DNA of 62,351 nucleotides from an uncultured Lachnospiraceae bacterium. Lineage in GTDB: Bacteria > Bacillota > Clostridia > Lachnospirales > Lachnospiraceae. Below the pieces are notes generated by a model. That model was given only the letters and a program-made list of their open reading frames with translations. It was not told the origin of the DNA and did not search any database. The DNA is taken from the NCBI GenBank assembly GCA_902763335.1, contig CACWRR010000005.1:1-62351 (forward strand), read 5' to 3'. Both the position numbers and the translations under genes were made by a program. Positions 47,534-55,798 of the stretch are shown here, piece by piece. Position 1 is the first letter of the stretch. Every line of letters begins with the position of its first letter.

Positions 47534-47660
47534 ATTTATTATCTTTTTTCTCATCTTTTTCAGTATCCGCCGAATTGTTTCTGTTATCAACGATCCATGC
47601 CCATACTCCTGCCCCAAGAACAAGTGCTCCCAAAAATCCTGCGAAAATATTCTCAACCAT
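47532..47660 (-). CDS. 42-residue single-span membrane protein
   Basis: Small gene with AGAGG nine bases before its ATG. The product has one hydrophobic helix (NIFAGFLGALVLGAGVWAWI, residues 4-23) and a short charged tail (DNRNNSADTEKDEKKDNK). It starts 15 bases after the DUF368 stop, so it is co-transcribed and perhaps translationally coupled with it. A small accessory subunit of the DUF368 transporter is a reasonable guess. Its stop codon is the first part of cloverleaf copy C. Confidence 0.7.
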   Translation of the reverse strand: MVENIFAGFLGALVLGAGVWAWIVDNRNNSADTEKDEKKDNK

Positions 47661-47675
47661 ATTTATGTACCTCTC

Positions 47676-48554
47676 TTAATCTTCTTTTTTCTGTTTCATC
47701 ATCTGCAGGGCTAATATTACAGCCCCTCCTATGAGGAAAAATAATATATCAAATCTGCCGAGCGTCATGGCCGGTTGGGGTACCTCAAGTGTAGTCGGTC
47801 CCATTACAACCGAATATAATGACCCTATCATAAGTCCTATTATCAGATAAATCGTCTGGGCTCTGTAACTTTCCAGTGCTTTTCTTATTATCTTTACCAC
47901 ACTTAATATTCCCACAAATATTCCCAGACAAAATATTATAATGACCGGTAGTGCAGCAAAATTCATGTGAAGAAATTCTTCTATTGCCGTTATTATCGGC
48001 AGATAAAGTCCCATGACCAGCAACAGTGTTGATCCTGATATTCCCGGAAGGACCATGGCCGATATAGCTATGGCACCGGCAATAAATACATACAGTGCCG
48101 TAGAAACACTAAGCTGCTTTAAATTCACACTGCCTTCCCCTGCTGATACCGGATTGAGATATGTAATGGCTGTAACCACCGCAATACCTACAATAATAAA
48201 TACCGCTGCCCACTTTTTGGATGCCACAGCCTCTTTTTCTTCCATCACCACAATGGGGATTGCAAATATTATGAATCCTATAAACAATGAGCTGATTGCA
48301 TATATATGTGATTCAAAAACATTTGTAAGTACTAAAACCGCCAGTATAAATCCTACTACCCATCCGATACCCATTTTAAACAAAAACATAAATGCTTTTT
48401 TTTTCTTTTCCATATTTCCCGTCAGAAGGTCATCTATGGATGTTATAAATTCATCGTAAAAGCCAAGCAAAAAAGCCACCGTTCCACCTGAAACTCCCGG
48501 CACGCTGTCTGCAAGTGCCATACAGAAACCTCGAATTATCTGTATTATATACAT
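47676..48554 (-). CDS. DUF368 protein, likely undecaprenyl-phosphate translocase
   Basis: About 292 residues, eight to nine membrane helices. Characteristic repeats GFCMALADSVPGVSGGTVAFLLGFYD (N-terminal) and AISAMVLPGISGSTLLLVMGLY (middle), the inverted-repeat glycine motifs of the family. DUF368 proteins were recently shown to recycle undecaprenyl phosphate across the membrane. ATG at 48554 is set by GGAGG six bases upstream. The small membrane protein follows. Confidence 0.88.
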   Translation of the reverse strand: MYIIQIIRGFCMALADSVPGVSGGTVAFLLGFYDEFITSIDDLLTGNMEKKKKAFMFLFKMGIGWVVGFILAVLVLTNVFESHIYAISSLFIGFIIFAIPIVVMEEKEAVASKKWAAVFIIVGIAVVTAITYLNPVSAGEGSVNLKQLSVSTALYVFIAGAIAISAMVLPGISGSTLLLVMGLYLPIITAIEEFLHMNFAALPVIIIFCLGIFVGILSVVKIIRKALESYRAQTIYLIIGLMIGSLYSVVMGPTTLEVPQPAMTLGRFDILFFLIGGAVILALQMMKQKKED

Positions 48555-48604
48555 CAAAAACCTCCATTTATTTGCCACTCTCAAATTGCTTCAACAATCT
48601 CTCT

Positions 48605-48727
48605 GATTAGTTTGTCAAAAGTCCCCTTCGGGGACCAAACCGACACAAATATGTGTATTTGCAAGCCAGCTTGCAATATCACATATTCTGTGCGGTTGGT
48701 GCGTAGCACCATTTTGACAAACTAATC
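48605..48727 (-). repeat. Cloverleaf repeat, copy D (between Na/Pi transporter and DUF368)
   Basis: 123-bp element. Perfect 16-bp closing stem (48605-48620 with 48712-48727). It has GTCCCC/GGGGAC as the small arm, arm base CCAA-A-CCG/CGG-TTGG, CACA/TGTG, TATGTG/CACATA, apical TTGCAAGC/GCTTGCAA and the invariant GGTGC/GCACC hairpin. It lies 51 bases upstream of the DUF368 ATG. Confidence 0.85.
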
Positions 48728-48756
48728 TGCGTATCACATAAACCATTGAGAGTTCC

Positions 48757-50382
48757 TTATTTTTCTATCAATTTTATATTTACAATTTCATCTGCAATAT
48801 TAAGGGCGTGATCCCCAATTCGTTCAAAGTCAGTGAGCATTTCCGAGTACAGAATACTTCCCTGATATGAGCACGCCTCATTTTGTATCCTCCGAAACAT
48901 ATTGTCCCTGTATTCCCTCGTTATATCATCTATAAGCTGTTCCATACATGCCACCTTTGTATGCCATTCTATTGCATCACTTCCGATGTTAAATAAATAT
49001 CCAAACAGTCTGTCGCATATATCCTGAATGTACTTTACCTCTTTCTTTGCCGTATCCGAAAATGACGCATCCATCTCATCGCACATTTTAGAATAGCCTG
49101 CTATATTCATTGCATGGTCACTGATTCTCTCAGTATTACCCGTTATTGTCAGATATGCACTGAACATTTTACTTCCTGTTTCCGTGCTTTCATGAGGAAT
49201 GGCCGTGGTAATATACCTTGATATTTCCTTATTCAGGCAGTCCACGTCATCTTCTCTTTTCTCAATAACAGCAAGTGCGTCTTTATCCCTGCTTATAAAT
49301 ACATCAAATGCACCGTGAACATTTTCTCTTGCCATACCGAGCATATGTTCCAGTTCCTTTTTCGTTTCTTCTATCCCGATGGCTGACTGACCGAGTCCCT
49401 CTTTATTTACCGTTACCAGATGATTATTCACATTATTTTTGTCATGTCCATCCGGCATAATAATCTTAGCCAATTCTGTCATCCTGTTTCCAAACGGAAG
49501 CAGTACAATCGTAGTCACAACATTAAATAATGTATGCATATTTGCAATCTGTCCAGGCACGCTTCCCGGTGTAATCTCCTGCATCCAGGAGATCAACGGC
49601 GTCACCAGACACAATGTCGTAAAGAGTATTGTTCCTATAACATTGAACATAATGTGAATAACCGTTGCCCTCTTAGCATTGCGATTCGTTCCTACTGATG
49701 CCAGAAGTGCTGTTATACACGTTCCTATATTCTGTCCAAATAATATGTAAGCTGCACTGTTTAACGATACTATTCCGCTTGCAGCCAATGCCTGCAATAT
49801 ACCCACTGAAGCTGAAGAAGACTGAATAAGTGCCGTAAAAACCATTCCTGCCAGAATTCCAAGTATAGGATTCTCAAACCTTGTCAGAATATTTATAAAT
49901 GAGTCTGATTCTGCAAGGGGACTCATGGATGCACTCATCATATCCATTCCTATAAACAGTATTCCAAGTCCCGCAAGAATACCGCCTATGTAATGACTCT
50001 TTTCATTTTTCAAAAATACTATAAGTACCACTCCGATAAATGCTATCATCGGTGCCACGGCTCCCGCATCAAGTGCAATGAGCTGTCCCGTAATAGTCGT
50101 ACCGATATTGGCTCCCATGATAATCCAGACAGCCTGACTTAATGTCATAAGCCCTGAATTTACAAAACCGACAACCATTACCGTAGTAGCTGAAGATGAC
50201 TGAATCACCGCTGTTATCACAGCTCCGAGAACCACTCCCATTATCCTGTTAGCCGTCAGTTTTTCCAGAATCTGTTTCATTCTGTTGCCCGCTGCTGCCT
50301 CAAGTCCATGACTCATCATCTGCATACCGTACAAAAAAAGGGCAAGCCCTCCCAGCAGACTTATAACGTTTGTCAATGACAT
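48757..50382 (-). CDS. Na+/phosphate cotransporter with PhoU-like domain
   Basis: 541 residues. Two NaPi-II repeats with QSSSATT and QSSSASV signatures (near residues 60 and 190), about nine membrane helices up to residue 310, then a cytosolic PhoU-like helical domain (about 350-535). This is the NptA/YjbB type phosphate carrier. It lies 10 bases after the response regulator gene, so it is probably co-transcribed with and regulated by the two-component pair. Confidence 0.92.
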   Translation of the reverse strand: MSLTNVISLLGGLALFLYGMQMMSHGLEAAAGNRMKQILEKLTANRIMGVVLGAVITAVIQSSSATTVMVVGFVNSGLMTLSQAVWIIMGANIGTTITGQLIALDAGAVAPMIAFIGVVLIVFLKNEKSHYIGGILAGLGILFIGMDMMSASMSPLAESDSFINILTRFENPILGILAGMVFTALIQSSSASVGILQALAASGIVSLNSAAYILFGQNIGTCITALLASVGTNRNAKRATVIHIMFNVIGTILFTTLCLVTPLISWMQEITPGSVPGQIANMHTLFNVVTTIVLLPFGNRMTELAKIIMPDGHDKNNVNNHLVTVNKEGLGQSAIGIEETKKELEHMLGMARENVHGAFDVFISRDKDALAVIEKREDDVDCLNKEISRYITTAIPHESTETGSKMFSAYLTITGNTERISDHAMNIAGYSKMCDEMDASFSDTAKKEVKYIQDICDRLFGYLFNIGSDAIEWHTKVACMEQLIDDITREYRDNMFRRIQNEACSYQGSILYSEMLTDFERIGDHALNIADEIVNIKLIEK

Positions 50383-50392
50383 TTTTTTCTAT

Positions 50393-51103
50393 TCACCACT
50401 TTTCGTTATCATTCATTCTGTAACCCACACCAAGTTCATTGAATATGTAACGATATTCTCCCGGTTTTTCACCAAACTTTTTTCTTATATTTGCCATATT
50501 GACCTGAAGTTTTTTTATACTGCCAAAATCAGAATATCCCCAGATTTTCTTTATTATTTCAGCATATGTAAGCACCTTTCCCGCATATATGGATAATAGT
50601 TCCACTATATTATATTCAGTCTGGGTAAGCTTTATCTCTTTTCCTGATATAATTATCCTTCTTGCATCATACTCGATAACCATATCATCCAGTCTGAACT
50701 CACCTCTGGCACTTCTTCCTATACCCTGAAATCTGTTGTTCCTTATAGTGACACGTACTCTCGCTAACAATTCATCGGTGCCAAATGGTTTTGTAACATA
50801 ATCGTTTGCACCCAGATCAAGTGCTTCAACCTTATCATGCTCGTCCGTTCTCGCTGACAGAACAATAATCGGTGCCTCTGATTTTTCCCTGATATCCTTT
50901 ATTATCTCCAGTCCGTCTATATCCGGCAGACCAAGATCCAATATAACCAGATCCGGACAATGTGAAAAGAACATGGTTTTTCCATCCTTACCATTGTTAG
51001 CAAACAATATCTGATATCCGTTTGTCTCAAAGATCATCTTCATAAAGTTACATATATTAGTCTCATCTTCAATCATCAGAATCTTATAACTGTTCACTGC
51101 CAT
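50393..51103 (-). CDS. OmpR/KdpE-type response regulator
   Basis: 236 residues. Receiver domain (EDETNIC acidic pocket, phospho-Asp in DLVILDLGLPDIDGLE near residue 56, Lys in VTKPFG) and a winged-helix DNA-binding domain (about 135-232; LTQTEYNIVELLSIYAGKVLTYAEIIKKIWGYS). Closest in layout to KdpE. A GTG two codons in (51097) has better spacing to GGAGG than the ATG. Overlaps the end of the kinase gene by 20 bases. Confidence 0.93.
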   Translation of the reverse strand: MAVNSYKILMIEDETNICNFMKMIFETNGYQILFANNGKDGKTMFFSHCPDLVILDLGLPDIDGLEIIKDIREKSEAPIIVLSARTDEHDKVEALDLGANDYVTKPFGTDELLARVRVTIRNNRFQGIGRSARGEFRLDDMVIEYDARRIIISGKEIKLTQTEYNIVELLSIYAGKVLTYAEIIKKIWGYSDFGSIKKLQVNMANIRKKFGEKPGEYRYIFNELGVGYRMNDNEKW

Positions 51104-52151
51104 TCACCTCCATATCTAGATAAAACTTAAAACAGCACCCTCCGTCTTTCATGTTATACGCAGTTATCGTTCCGTTATGTGCCTTTATAATGGATGCACA
51201 TACCGCAAGACCTATTCCCATACTTCTTTTCTGATTGTCTACCGGCTTTTCCTTTACCTCAAAATAATCTTTAAATATACCGTGAAGTCTTTCTTTTTCT
51301 ATACCACAGCCATCATCAGATATTTCAAAAACTGCCTTATCATTTTCAACATACACCTTTAAATCTGCCTTTGTCATTCCCTCTGCATGCAATACTGCAT
51401 TTTCTAATATATTCATCAATACCTGTTCAATCAGAACCGCATCCATAGGTATGCTTATAAATTCATCAGGAATACTCACATTCACTACCGTATTCGGATA
51501 TCTTTTCCTGAATTTTATAAGAACCGAATCTATCAGTTCTTCCAAAACAGTTGATGTTTTTGTAATCTTTACACCTCCATTGTCTATTCTGGTTATTGAT
51601 AAAATATTTTCCACCATTCCCATAAGCCACTGTGCATCATCCCTTATACCGGTCGCAAGCTGCAACAATTGTTCACTGTTGATTTTCTCACAGTTATCAA
51701 CAATTGCCGAACTTGAACCATATATGGTTGTAAGCGGTGTCCTAAGATCATGCGATACCGCCCTTAAAAGATTTCCGCGCATTTTTTCCCTTGCACTTTC
51801 TATTCTTACTTTTTCCTGTCTCTTGAGCTGGGCGGTCAACGCACTGGTCATTATTGTTATTATTAACATAATAACAGCAGAGATAATGTTTTCCGGTATG
51901 CTGAAATTAAAAGCAAAATATGGAAACGCAAACGCAAAATTAAGTGCAAGCACGCTTATCATTGATGCCATAATTCCATATACAAAACCGTCTGTTACGC
52001 GTGAGACCAGAAATACAGCCAACACCATAATTGCAGGCACAAGTGTCCCTGCATTAAAATATTCCTCTATAATCAGACACCCGGCAAAAAACACTCCGGA
52101 TATGCCTATTACTTTTATCATGTTCTTTAAATATTTACAGTATTTGTCCAT
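51084..52151 (-). CDS. Sensor histidine kinase (short KdpD type)
   Basis: About 355 residues. N-terminal DUF4118-like membrane module (four helices, about 10-110), then HisKA with SHDLRTPLTTI (near 140) and HATPase with NILENAVLHAE, DDGCGI and GIGLAV. It resembles the C-terminal half of KdpD, without the N-terminal KdpD and Usp domains. No kdpFABC genes are nearby; instead the pair precedes a phosphate transporter, so it may respond to another ion or stress. ATG at 52151 with GGGAGG. Confidence 0.92.
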   Translation of the reverse strand: MDKYCKYLKNMIKVIGISGVFFAGCLIIEEYFNAGTLVPAIMVLAVFLVSRVTDGFVYGIMASMISVLALNFAFAFPYFAFNFSIPENIISAVIMLIITIMTSALTAQLKRQEKVRIESAREKMRGNLLRAVSHDLRTPLTTIYGSSSAIVDNCEKINSEQLLQLATGIRDDAQWLMGMVENILSITRIDNGGVKITKTSTVLEELIDSVLIKFRKRYPNTVVNVSIPDEFISIPMDAVLIEQVLMNILENAVLHAEGMTKADLKVYVENDKAVFEISDDGCGIEKERLHGIFKDYFEVKEKPVDNQKRSMGIGLAVCASIIKAHNGTITAYNMKDGGCCFKFYLDMEVNGSEQL

Positions 52152-52249
52152 TTCTGCCTCCCACATTTCAAATTATACATATACACCGGTAAAGAATCAG
52201 TTAAGATTACATTTACAAATTTATTTTCTCTTTATATACCACGTTTTTA

Positions 52250-52278
52250 TTGAAAACACCATACAAGTATAGTAAAAT
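52250..52278 (+). promoter_or_regulatory. Promoter of the chemoreceptor gene
   Basis: TTGAAA and TAAAAT with a 17-base spacer, 42 bases before the ATG. It looks like a housekeeping promoter, not a flagellar sigma-28 type. Confidence 0.65.
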
Positions 52279-52319
52279 ATTTTTATACAATCAACTATAC
52301 ATACGAAAGGATGAAATCT

Positions 52320-53795
52320 ATGAAAAAAAACAGAAAAATACTATCCGAAACGGCACGGAATAATAAGCTTGGATATACAGCACACCTTACAACTTCAATT
52401 ATCATGTTTACATTTTTTCTGCTTCAGGCCGCAAGCGGACAACAGACATGGGTTATCGCAGGAATTGCAGCAGTTCTGGCATTTGCTCCCGTTATCGGCG
52501 AGATAATATTCTGGAAAAAGAATAATGAAACAACTGCCATCAAACATTTTCTGGCAATCGGCTTTGCAATCTTTTATACGTTTTCACTGTTTACATCAAA
52601 AAACAACCTTGTATTTGCATTTGTAATACCTATGATTCTCATTATATCCGTGTACAGTGACATACGCTATTCACTGCTTATAAACATCGGTGTCATAATC
52701 GAGAGCATACTTGTAGTTATACTCGGCTCACAGTCAGGCAAATACGGATACGCAGGACCTGACTCTTCCATTATACAGATTGTTGTTGTGATAATGATTG
52801 GTGTGTATTCAATACTGACCAGCAAGACGTTAAAAGCCAATTCAGTACAGAAGGTTGAAAATATTACGGAAGCACAGAAAAAAACTGAGACTCTTCTCAC
52901 GAACCTCTCACATGTATCTGAAAATACCAAACTTGGTATAAATGAAATTAACACAGACATAGACAAATTAAATGAAGCATTTTCAGCAACGCTCAACGCA
53001 ATGCAGGAAGTTTCATCAGGTGCAACCGATACTGCTGAAGCCGTTCAGAACCAGATTCTTCAGACAGAGGCCATCCAGAACAAGATAAATGTCGTTACAA
53101 ATGCTTCTGACCAGATTTCTAAACATATGGAGCATACATTAAAAGTTCTTGATGAAGGAAATAAAAATATTGACTGGCTCGTACAAAAGGTTGATGCTTC
53201 CGTTAAAAACGGAGCTGACGTTGCAAATAAACTTGAAACACTAAACGGTTATATTGATGAAATGCATTCTATTGTAGAACTTATAAGCGGTATAACTTCC
53301 CAGACAGGACTCCTTGCACTCAATGCCAGCATTGAGGCTGCCAGAGCCGGTGAATCAGGAAAAGGATTTTCCGTAGTTGCCACCGAAATCTCTCATATGG
53401 CAACACAGACAGATGAAGCTACAGTTCATATCACTGAACTTATACATAATATATCAAATGCCATCACAGAAGTCGTTGGTGTTATTTATCAGATGATTGA
53501 CGGAATAAATGAAGAAAAACAGACATCAGTAAACACAGTAAAAAGCTTTGAAGCCATTCAGGAAAACACATTCAGAATCCGCGAAAATATTTCAGAGCTT
53601 TCATCAAATGTGGATGAACTTAAAAATGCAAACAATGTTATTGTAGATTCTATACAGACGATATCTGCCATATCAGAAGAAGTATCTGCCCATGCAAGTC
53701 AGACTATAAGTTCTGAAGAAAGCAATTCAGAAGTACTTGAAAATATTTCTTCTAAAATGCAGAATCTTCTTGAACTGACAAACAGTGAACAATAA
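52320..53795 (+). CDS. Methyl-accepting chemotaxis protein
   Basis: About 491 residues from the ATG at 52320 (AAAGGA eight bases upstream). The N-terminal part has five to six membrane helices (about 15-180) and no large extracellular ligand domain, then a long coiled-coil signalling domain with the hairpin tip SGLLALNASIEAARAGESGKGFSVVA-like region (near residue 330). No HAMP domain is evident. Ligand or membrane-state sensing is probably through the helices. No other chemotaxis genes are in the window. Confidence 0.92.
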   Translation: MKKNRKILSETARNNKLGYTAHLTTSIIMFTFFLLQAASGQQTWVIAGIAAVLAFAPVIGEIIFWKKNNETTAIKHFLAIGFAIFYTFSLFTSKNNLVFAFVIPMILIISVYSDIRYSLLINIGVIIESILVVILGSQSGKYGYAGPDSSIIQIVVVIMIGVYSILTSKTLKANSVQKVENITEAQKKTETLLTNLSHVSENTKLGINEINTDIDKLNEAFSATLNAMQEVSSGATDTAEAVQNQILQTEAIQNKINVVTNASDQISKHMEHTLKVLDEGNKNIDWLVQKVDASVKNGADVANKLETLNGYIDEMHSIVELISGITSQTGLLALNASIEAARAGESGKGFSVVATEISHMATQTDEATVHITELIHNISNAITEVVGVIYQMIDGINEEKQTSVNTVKSFEAIQENTFRIRENISELSSNVDELKNANNVIVDSIQTISAISEEVSAHASQTISSEESNSEVLENISSKMQNLLELTNSEQ

Positions 53796-53805
53796 ACATT
53801 AGCAC

Positions 53806-53850
53806 AAAAAATGAAGGTACAATCACAATTTAATTGTACCTTCATTTTTT
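53806..53850. terminator. Bidirectional terminator
   Basis: Long stem AATGAAGGTACAAT/ATTGTACCTTCATT with A5 before and T6 after; ends the chemoreceptor gene (plus) and the phosphoesterase gene (minus). Confidence 0.95.
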
Positions 53851-53854
53851 ATGT

Positions 53855-54979
53855 TTACTTATTCTGTTCTACATCTATAACTACATATTCTGATTTGCAT
53901 CCGGTCTTAAACTTTAACGCCCAGTCTGATATACCTGATGTAACTATAAAATCTGTATCTGCTCTTTTCTCTCTTCCGTAAGTTTTATCATTCGCACCAA
54001 TCCACACACCTGCATTATTAACCGGGAAGAACTGCCCCCCATGGGTATGTCCTGACAAAACCATATCCACTCCTGCCTTCTCCTGATTATCATAATCATG
54101 TGGCTGGTGGTCCATGACAACTATATATTTATCTGTGTCAAGATTTTTAACCAGTTCATCCATATCAGCTCTTGTGCCGCCCTTTTCCACTTCCGAATAG
54201 TCCTGTCTTCCAACTATATATATTCTGTCATCTATAAGAACGTTTTCATCCTGAAGAACCGTCACATTATTTTTCTCAAGTTCTTTTATAAGGTCATCAA
54301 CGTTATATCCGCGATACGATTCATCATAATAACCTTTATCATGATTTCCGAATGAGAAATACACTCCATATGTAGTCTTTAATCTGCCAAGTGCCTTACA
54401 TGAATCAATCATATCCTGCTTTGATGTATCATCATCAACAAAATCCCCTGTTATAAGCACCAGATCCGGATTAGTCTTCTGAATTGTATCCATATGTTTT
54501 CCAAATCCTTTACCATCAAAGGTTGTACCAACATGCGAATCGGCTATCTGTACTATTCTTATGTTTCCTATATTCTTGTAAGTTTTAACCGTGTAGTGTG
54601 TCTGCCATACGTTAAATGCATTATAACATCCCACTCCCATATATATAACCGTAATGACAATGGCACATATACCTGCAATGTATATCTTCGGCTCCCTTTT
54701 CACTATCTTTACAATAATATACTGACATATATCACATATCCCCCAGAAAACAGCCAGATGAACCATGCACACTGCCATATTGGTTCCATCCATGGCGATT
54801 ACTTCCACTATTCCCCAAAGAACTATCACCCCAAAACCAATTAAAAATTTCCGCACAGGCTTTTTATTCCGGGTTATTTTATTTATACATGCAAACTTAC
54901 ATATTCTGCTGCTAAGATAAAAAATCCCCGCTAATACTAATATAATTGCCAACGCAAATATTGCTATCCAAAGCATCAT
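53855..54979 (-). CDS. Membrane-anchored metallophosphoesterase
   Basis: About 374 residues. Four N-terminal membrane helices (to about residue 130), then a calcineurin-like domain with intact motifs: IADSHVG, TGDFVDDD, FGNHD, and GHTHGGQ. It resembles YkuE/YaeI-type phosphoesterases, some of which act on lipid or nucleotide phosphates. ATG at 54979 is eight bases after GGAG. Predicted to face outward, since the catalytic domain follows an even number of helices, but the topology is uncertain. Confidence 0.88.
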   Translation of the reverse strand: MMLWIAIFALAIILVLAGIFYLSSRICKFACINKITRNKKPVRKFLIGFGVIVLWGIVEVIAMDGTNMAVCMVHLAVFWGICDICQYIIVKIVKREPKIYIAGICAIVITVIYMGVGCYNAFNVWQTHYTVKTYKNIGNIRIVQIADSHVGTTFDGKGFGKHMDTIQKTNPDLVLITGDFVDDDTSKQDMIDSCKALGRLKTTYGVYFSFGNHDKGYYDESYRGYNVDDLIKELEKNNVTVLQDENVLIDDRIYIVGRQDYSEVEKGGTRADMDELVKNLDTDKYIVVMDHQPHDYDNQEKAGVDMVLSGHTHGGQFFPVNNAGVWIGANDKTYGREKRADTDFIVTSGISDWALKFKTGCKSEYVVIDVEQNK

Positions 54980-55051
54980 TTTATGCTCTCCTTTCAATAT
55001 TTTAATCTTTCATTGTATTAGTATATATGAGGATTTTATACTTTGCAATAT

Positions 55052-55330
55052 TTAACTAACCTTTGATAATATCTCATGCAGAGCAGTTCCGCTGCTTGTA
55101 TGTGAACGTATAATCTCTGCATTTGCCTTCTCAGCTTCAACTATCGCACATTTCACCATTTTATGTGAAACCGTGTTTGTAAACAGTATGACCAGATCCG
55201 GACTACCTATCTTTGTACTCAGATTTGCGCTCATCTGTGTAAACACCTTTGCCTTACATTTATGTTCTTTACATATTTTCTTATACTGTGCCACCATTCT
55301 GTCATGGCCTCCGACTATAACTACACTCAT
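55052..55330 (-). CDS. DUF2325 protein
   Basis: About 92 residues, starts MSVVIVGGHDRMV, the DUF2325 opening, followed by KCKAKVFTQMSANLSTKIGSPDLVILFTNTVSHKM. A small alpha/beta protein of unknown role. ATG at 55330 with GGG nine bases upstream. It lies after flavodoxin with a copy of the GTTAGT palindrome just before it, which suggests it belongs to the same, possibly iron-dependent, regulon. Confidence 0.85.
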   Translation of the reverse strand: MSVVIVGGHDRMVAQYKKICKEHKCKAKVFTQMSANLSTKIGSPDLVILFTNTVSHKMVKCAIVEAEKANAEIIRSHTSSGTALHEILSKVS

Positions 55331-55347
55331 GCTCTGCATCCCTTTCC

Positions 55348-55363
55348 GTTAGTTTTGACTAAA
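55348..55363. promoter_or_regulatory. Second GTTAGT palindrome (before DUF2325)
   Basis: GTTAGT-TTTG-ACTAAA, same 6-4-6 layout as the site at 56394-56409 with one mismatch in the right arm. It lies between flavodoxin and DUF2325. Confidence 0.55.
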
Positions 55364-55366
55364 TTA

Positions 55367-55798
55367 TTAACAATTTGCAAGCTGTTTTCCGAGGTTTTTG
55401 CACTCTTCTATCATTTCATCATCAGGTGCTTCCTGGCAGATAAGTCCTTCACCATTCAGAACATTTACTCCTGCACCTATCATTCTCTCTGTCCAGTCTC
55501 TCATCCATTCGCCGTCTCCCCAGCCATATGAACCAAACAATGCCACATTTTTGCCTGCTGCAATACTTTCAAATGATGTTACAAATGGCTCCATATCTGC
55601 TTCCTCAAGAACCTCTGCACCCATAGCAGGGCATCCGAGTGCTACAGCTGTATCATCTTTGATGTCATTTATATTTGCCTCTGTTACAAATACTGCTTCT
55701 GCTTCTTTGCCTGCCTCTTTAATTCCTTCTGCTACTGCATTTGCCATTGCCTGTGTGTTACCTGACTGTGACCAGTAAATTACCTTTATTGCTGCCAT
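55367..55798 (-). CDS. Flavodoxin
   Basis: 143-residue short-chain FMN electron carrier. FMN phosphate loop SQSGNTQAMA (residues 10-19), VALGCPAMGAEVLEE and the FGSYGWGDGEWM isoalloxazine loop. It replaces ferredoxin when iron is scarce in many anaerobes. GGAGG lies before the ATG although the gene begins inside the DUF3793 coding region, overlapping by 41 bases in another frame, so the two are tightly coupled. Confidence 0.95.
   Translation of the reverse strand: MAAIKVIYWSQSGNTQAMANAVAEGIKEAGKEAEAVFVTEANINDIKDDTAVALGCPAMGAEVLEEADMEPFVTSFESIAAGKNVALFGSYGWGDGEWMRDWTERMIGAGVNVLNGEGLICQEAPDDEMIEECKNLGKQLANC

Noticed and set aside
47455..47734. Plus-strand frames over cloverleaf copy C and the small membrane gene
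   Set aside because: They have no ribosome site, run through the repeat and lie antisense to a better supported minus-strand gene.
16170..48727. Cloverleaf repeats as CRISPR array or IS terminal repeats
   Set aside because: The copies are dispersed 1-20 kb apart without spacers, have no transposase between or beside them, and their inverted ends differ between copies, unlike fixed terminal repeats.
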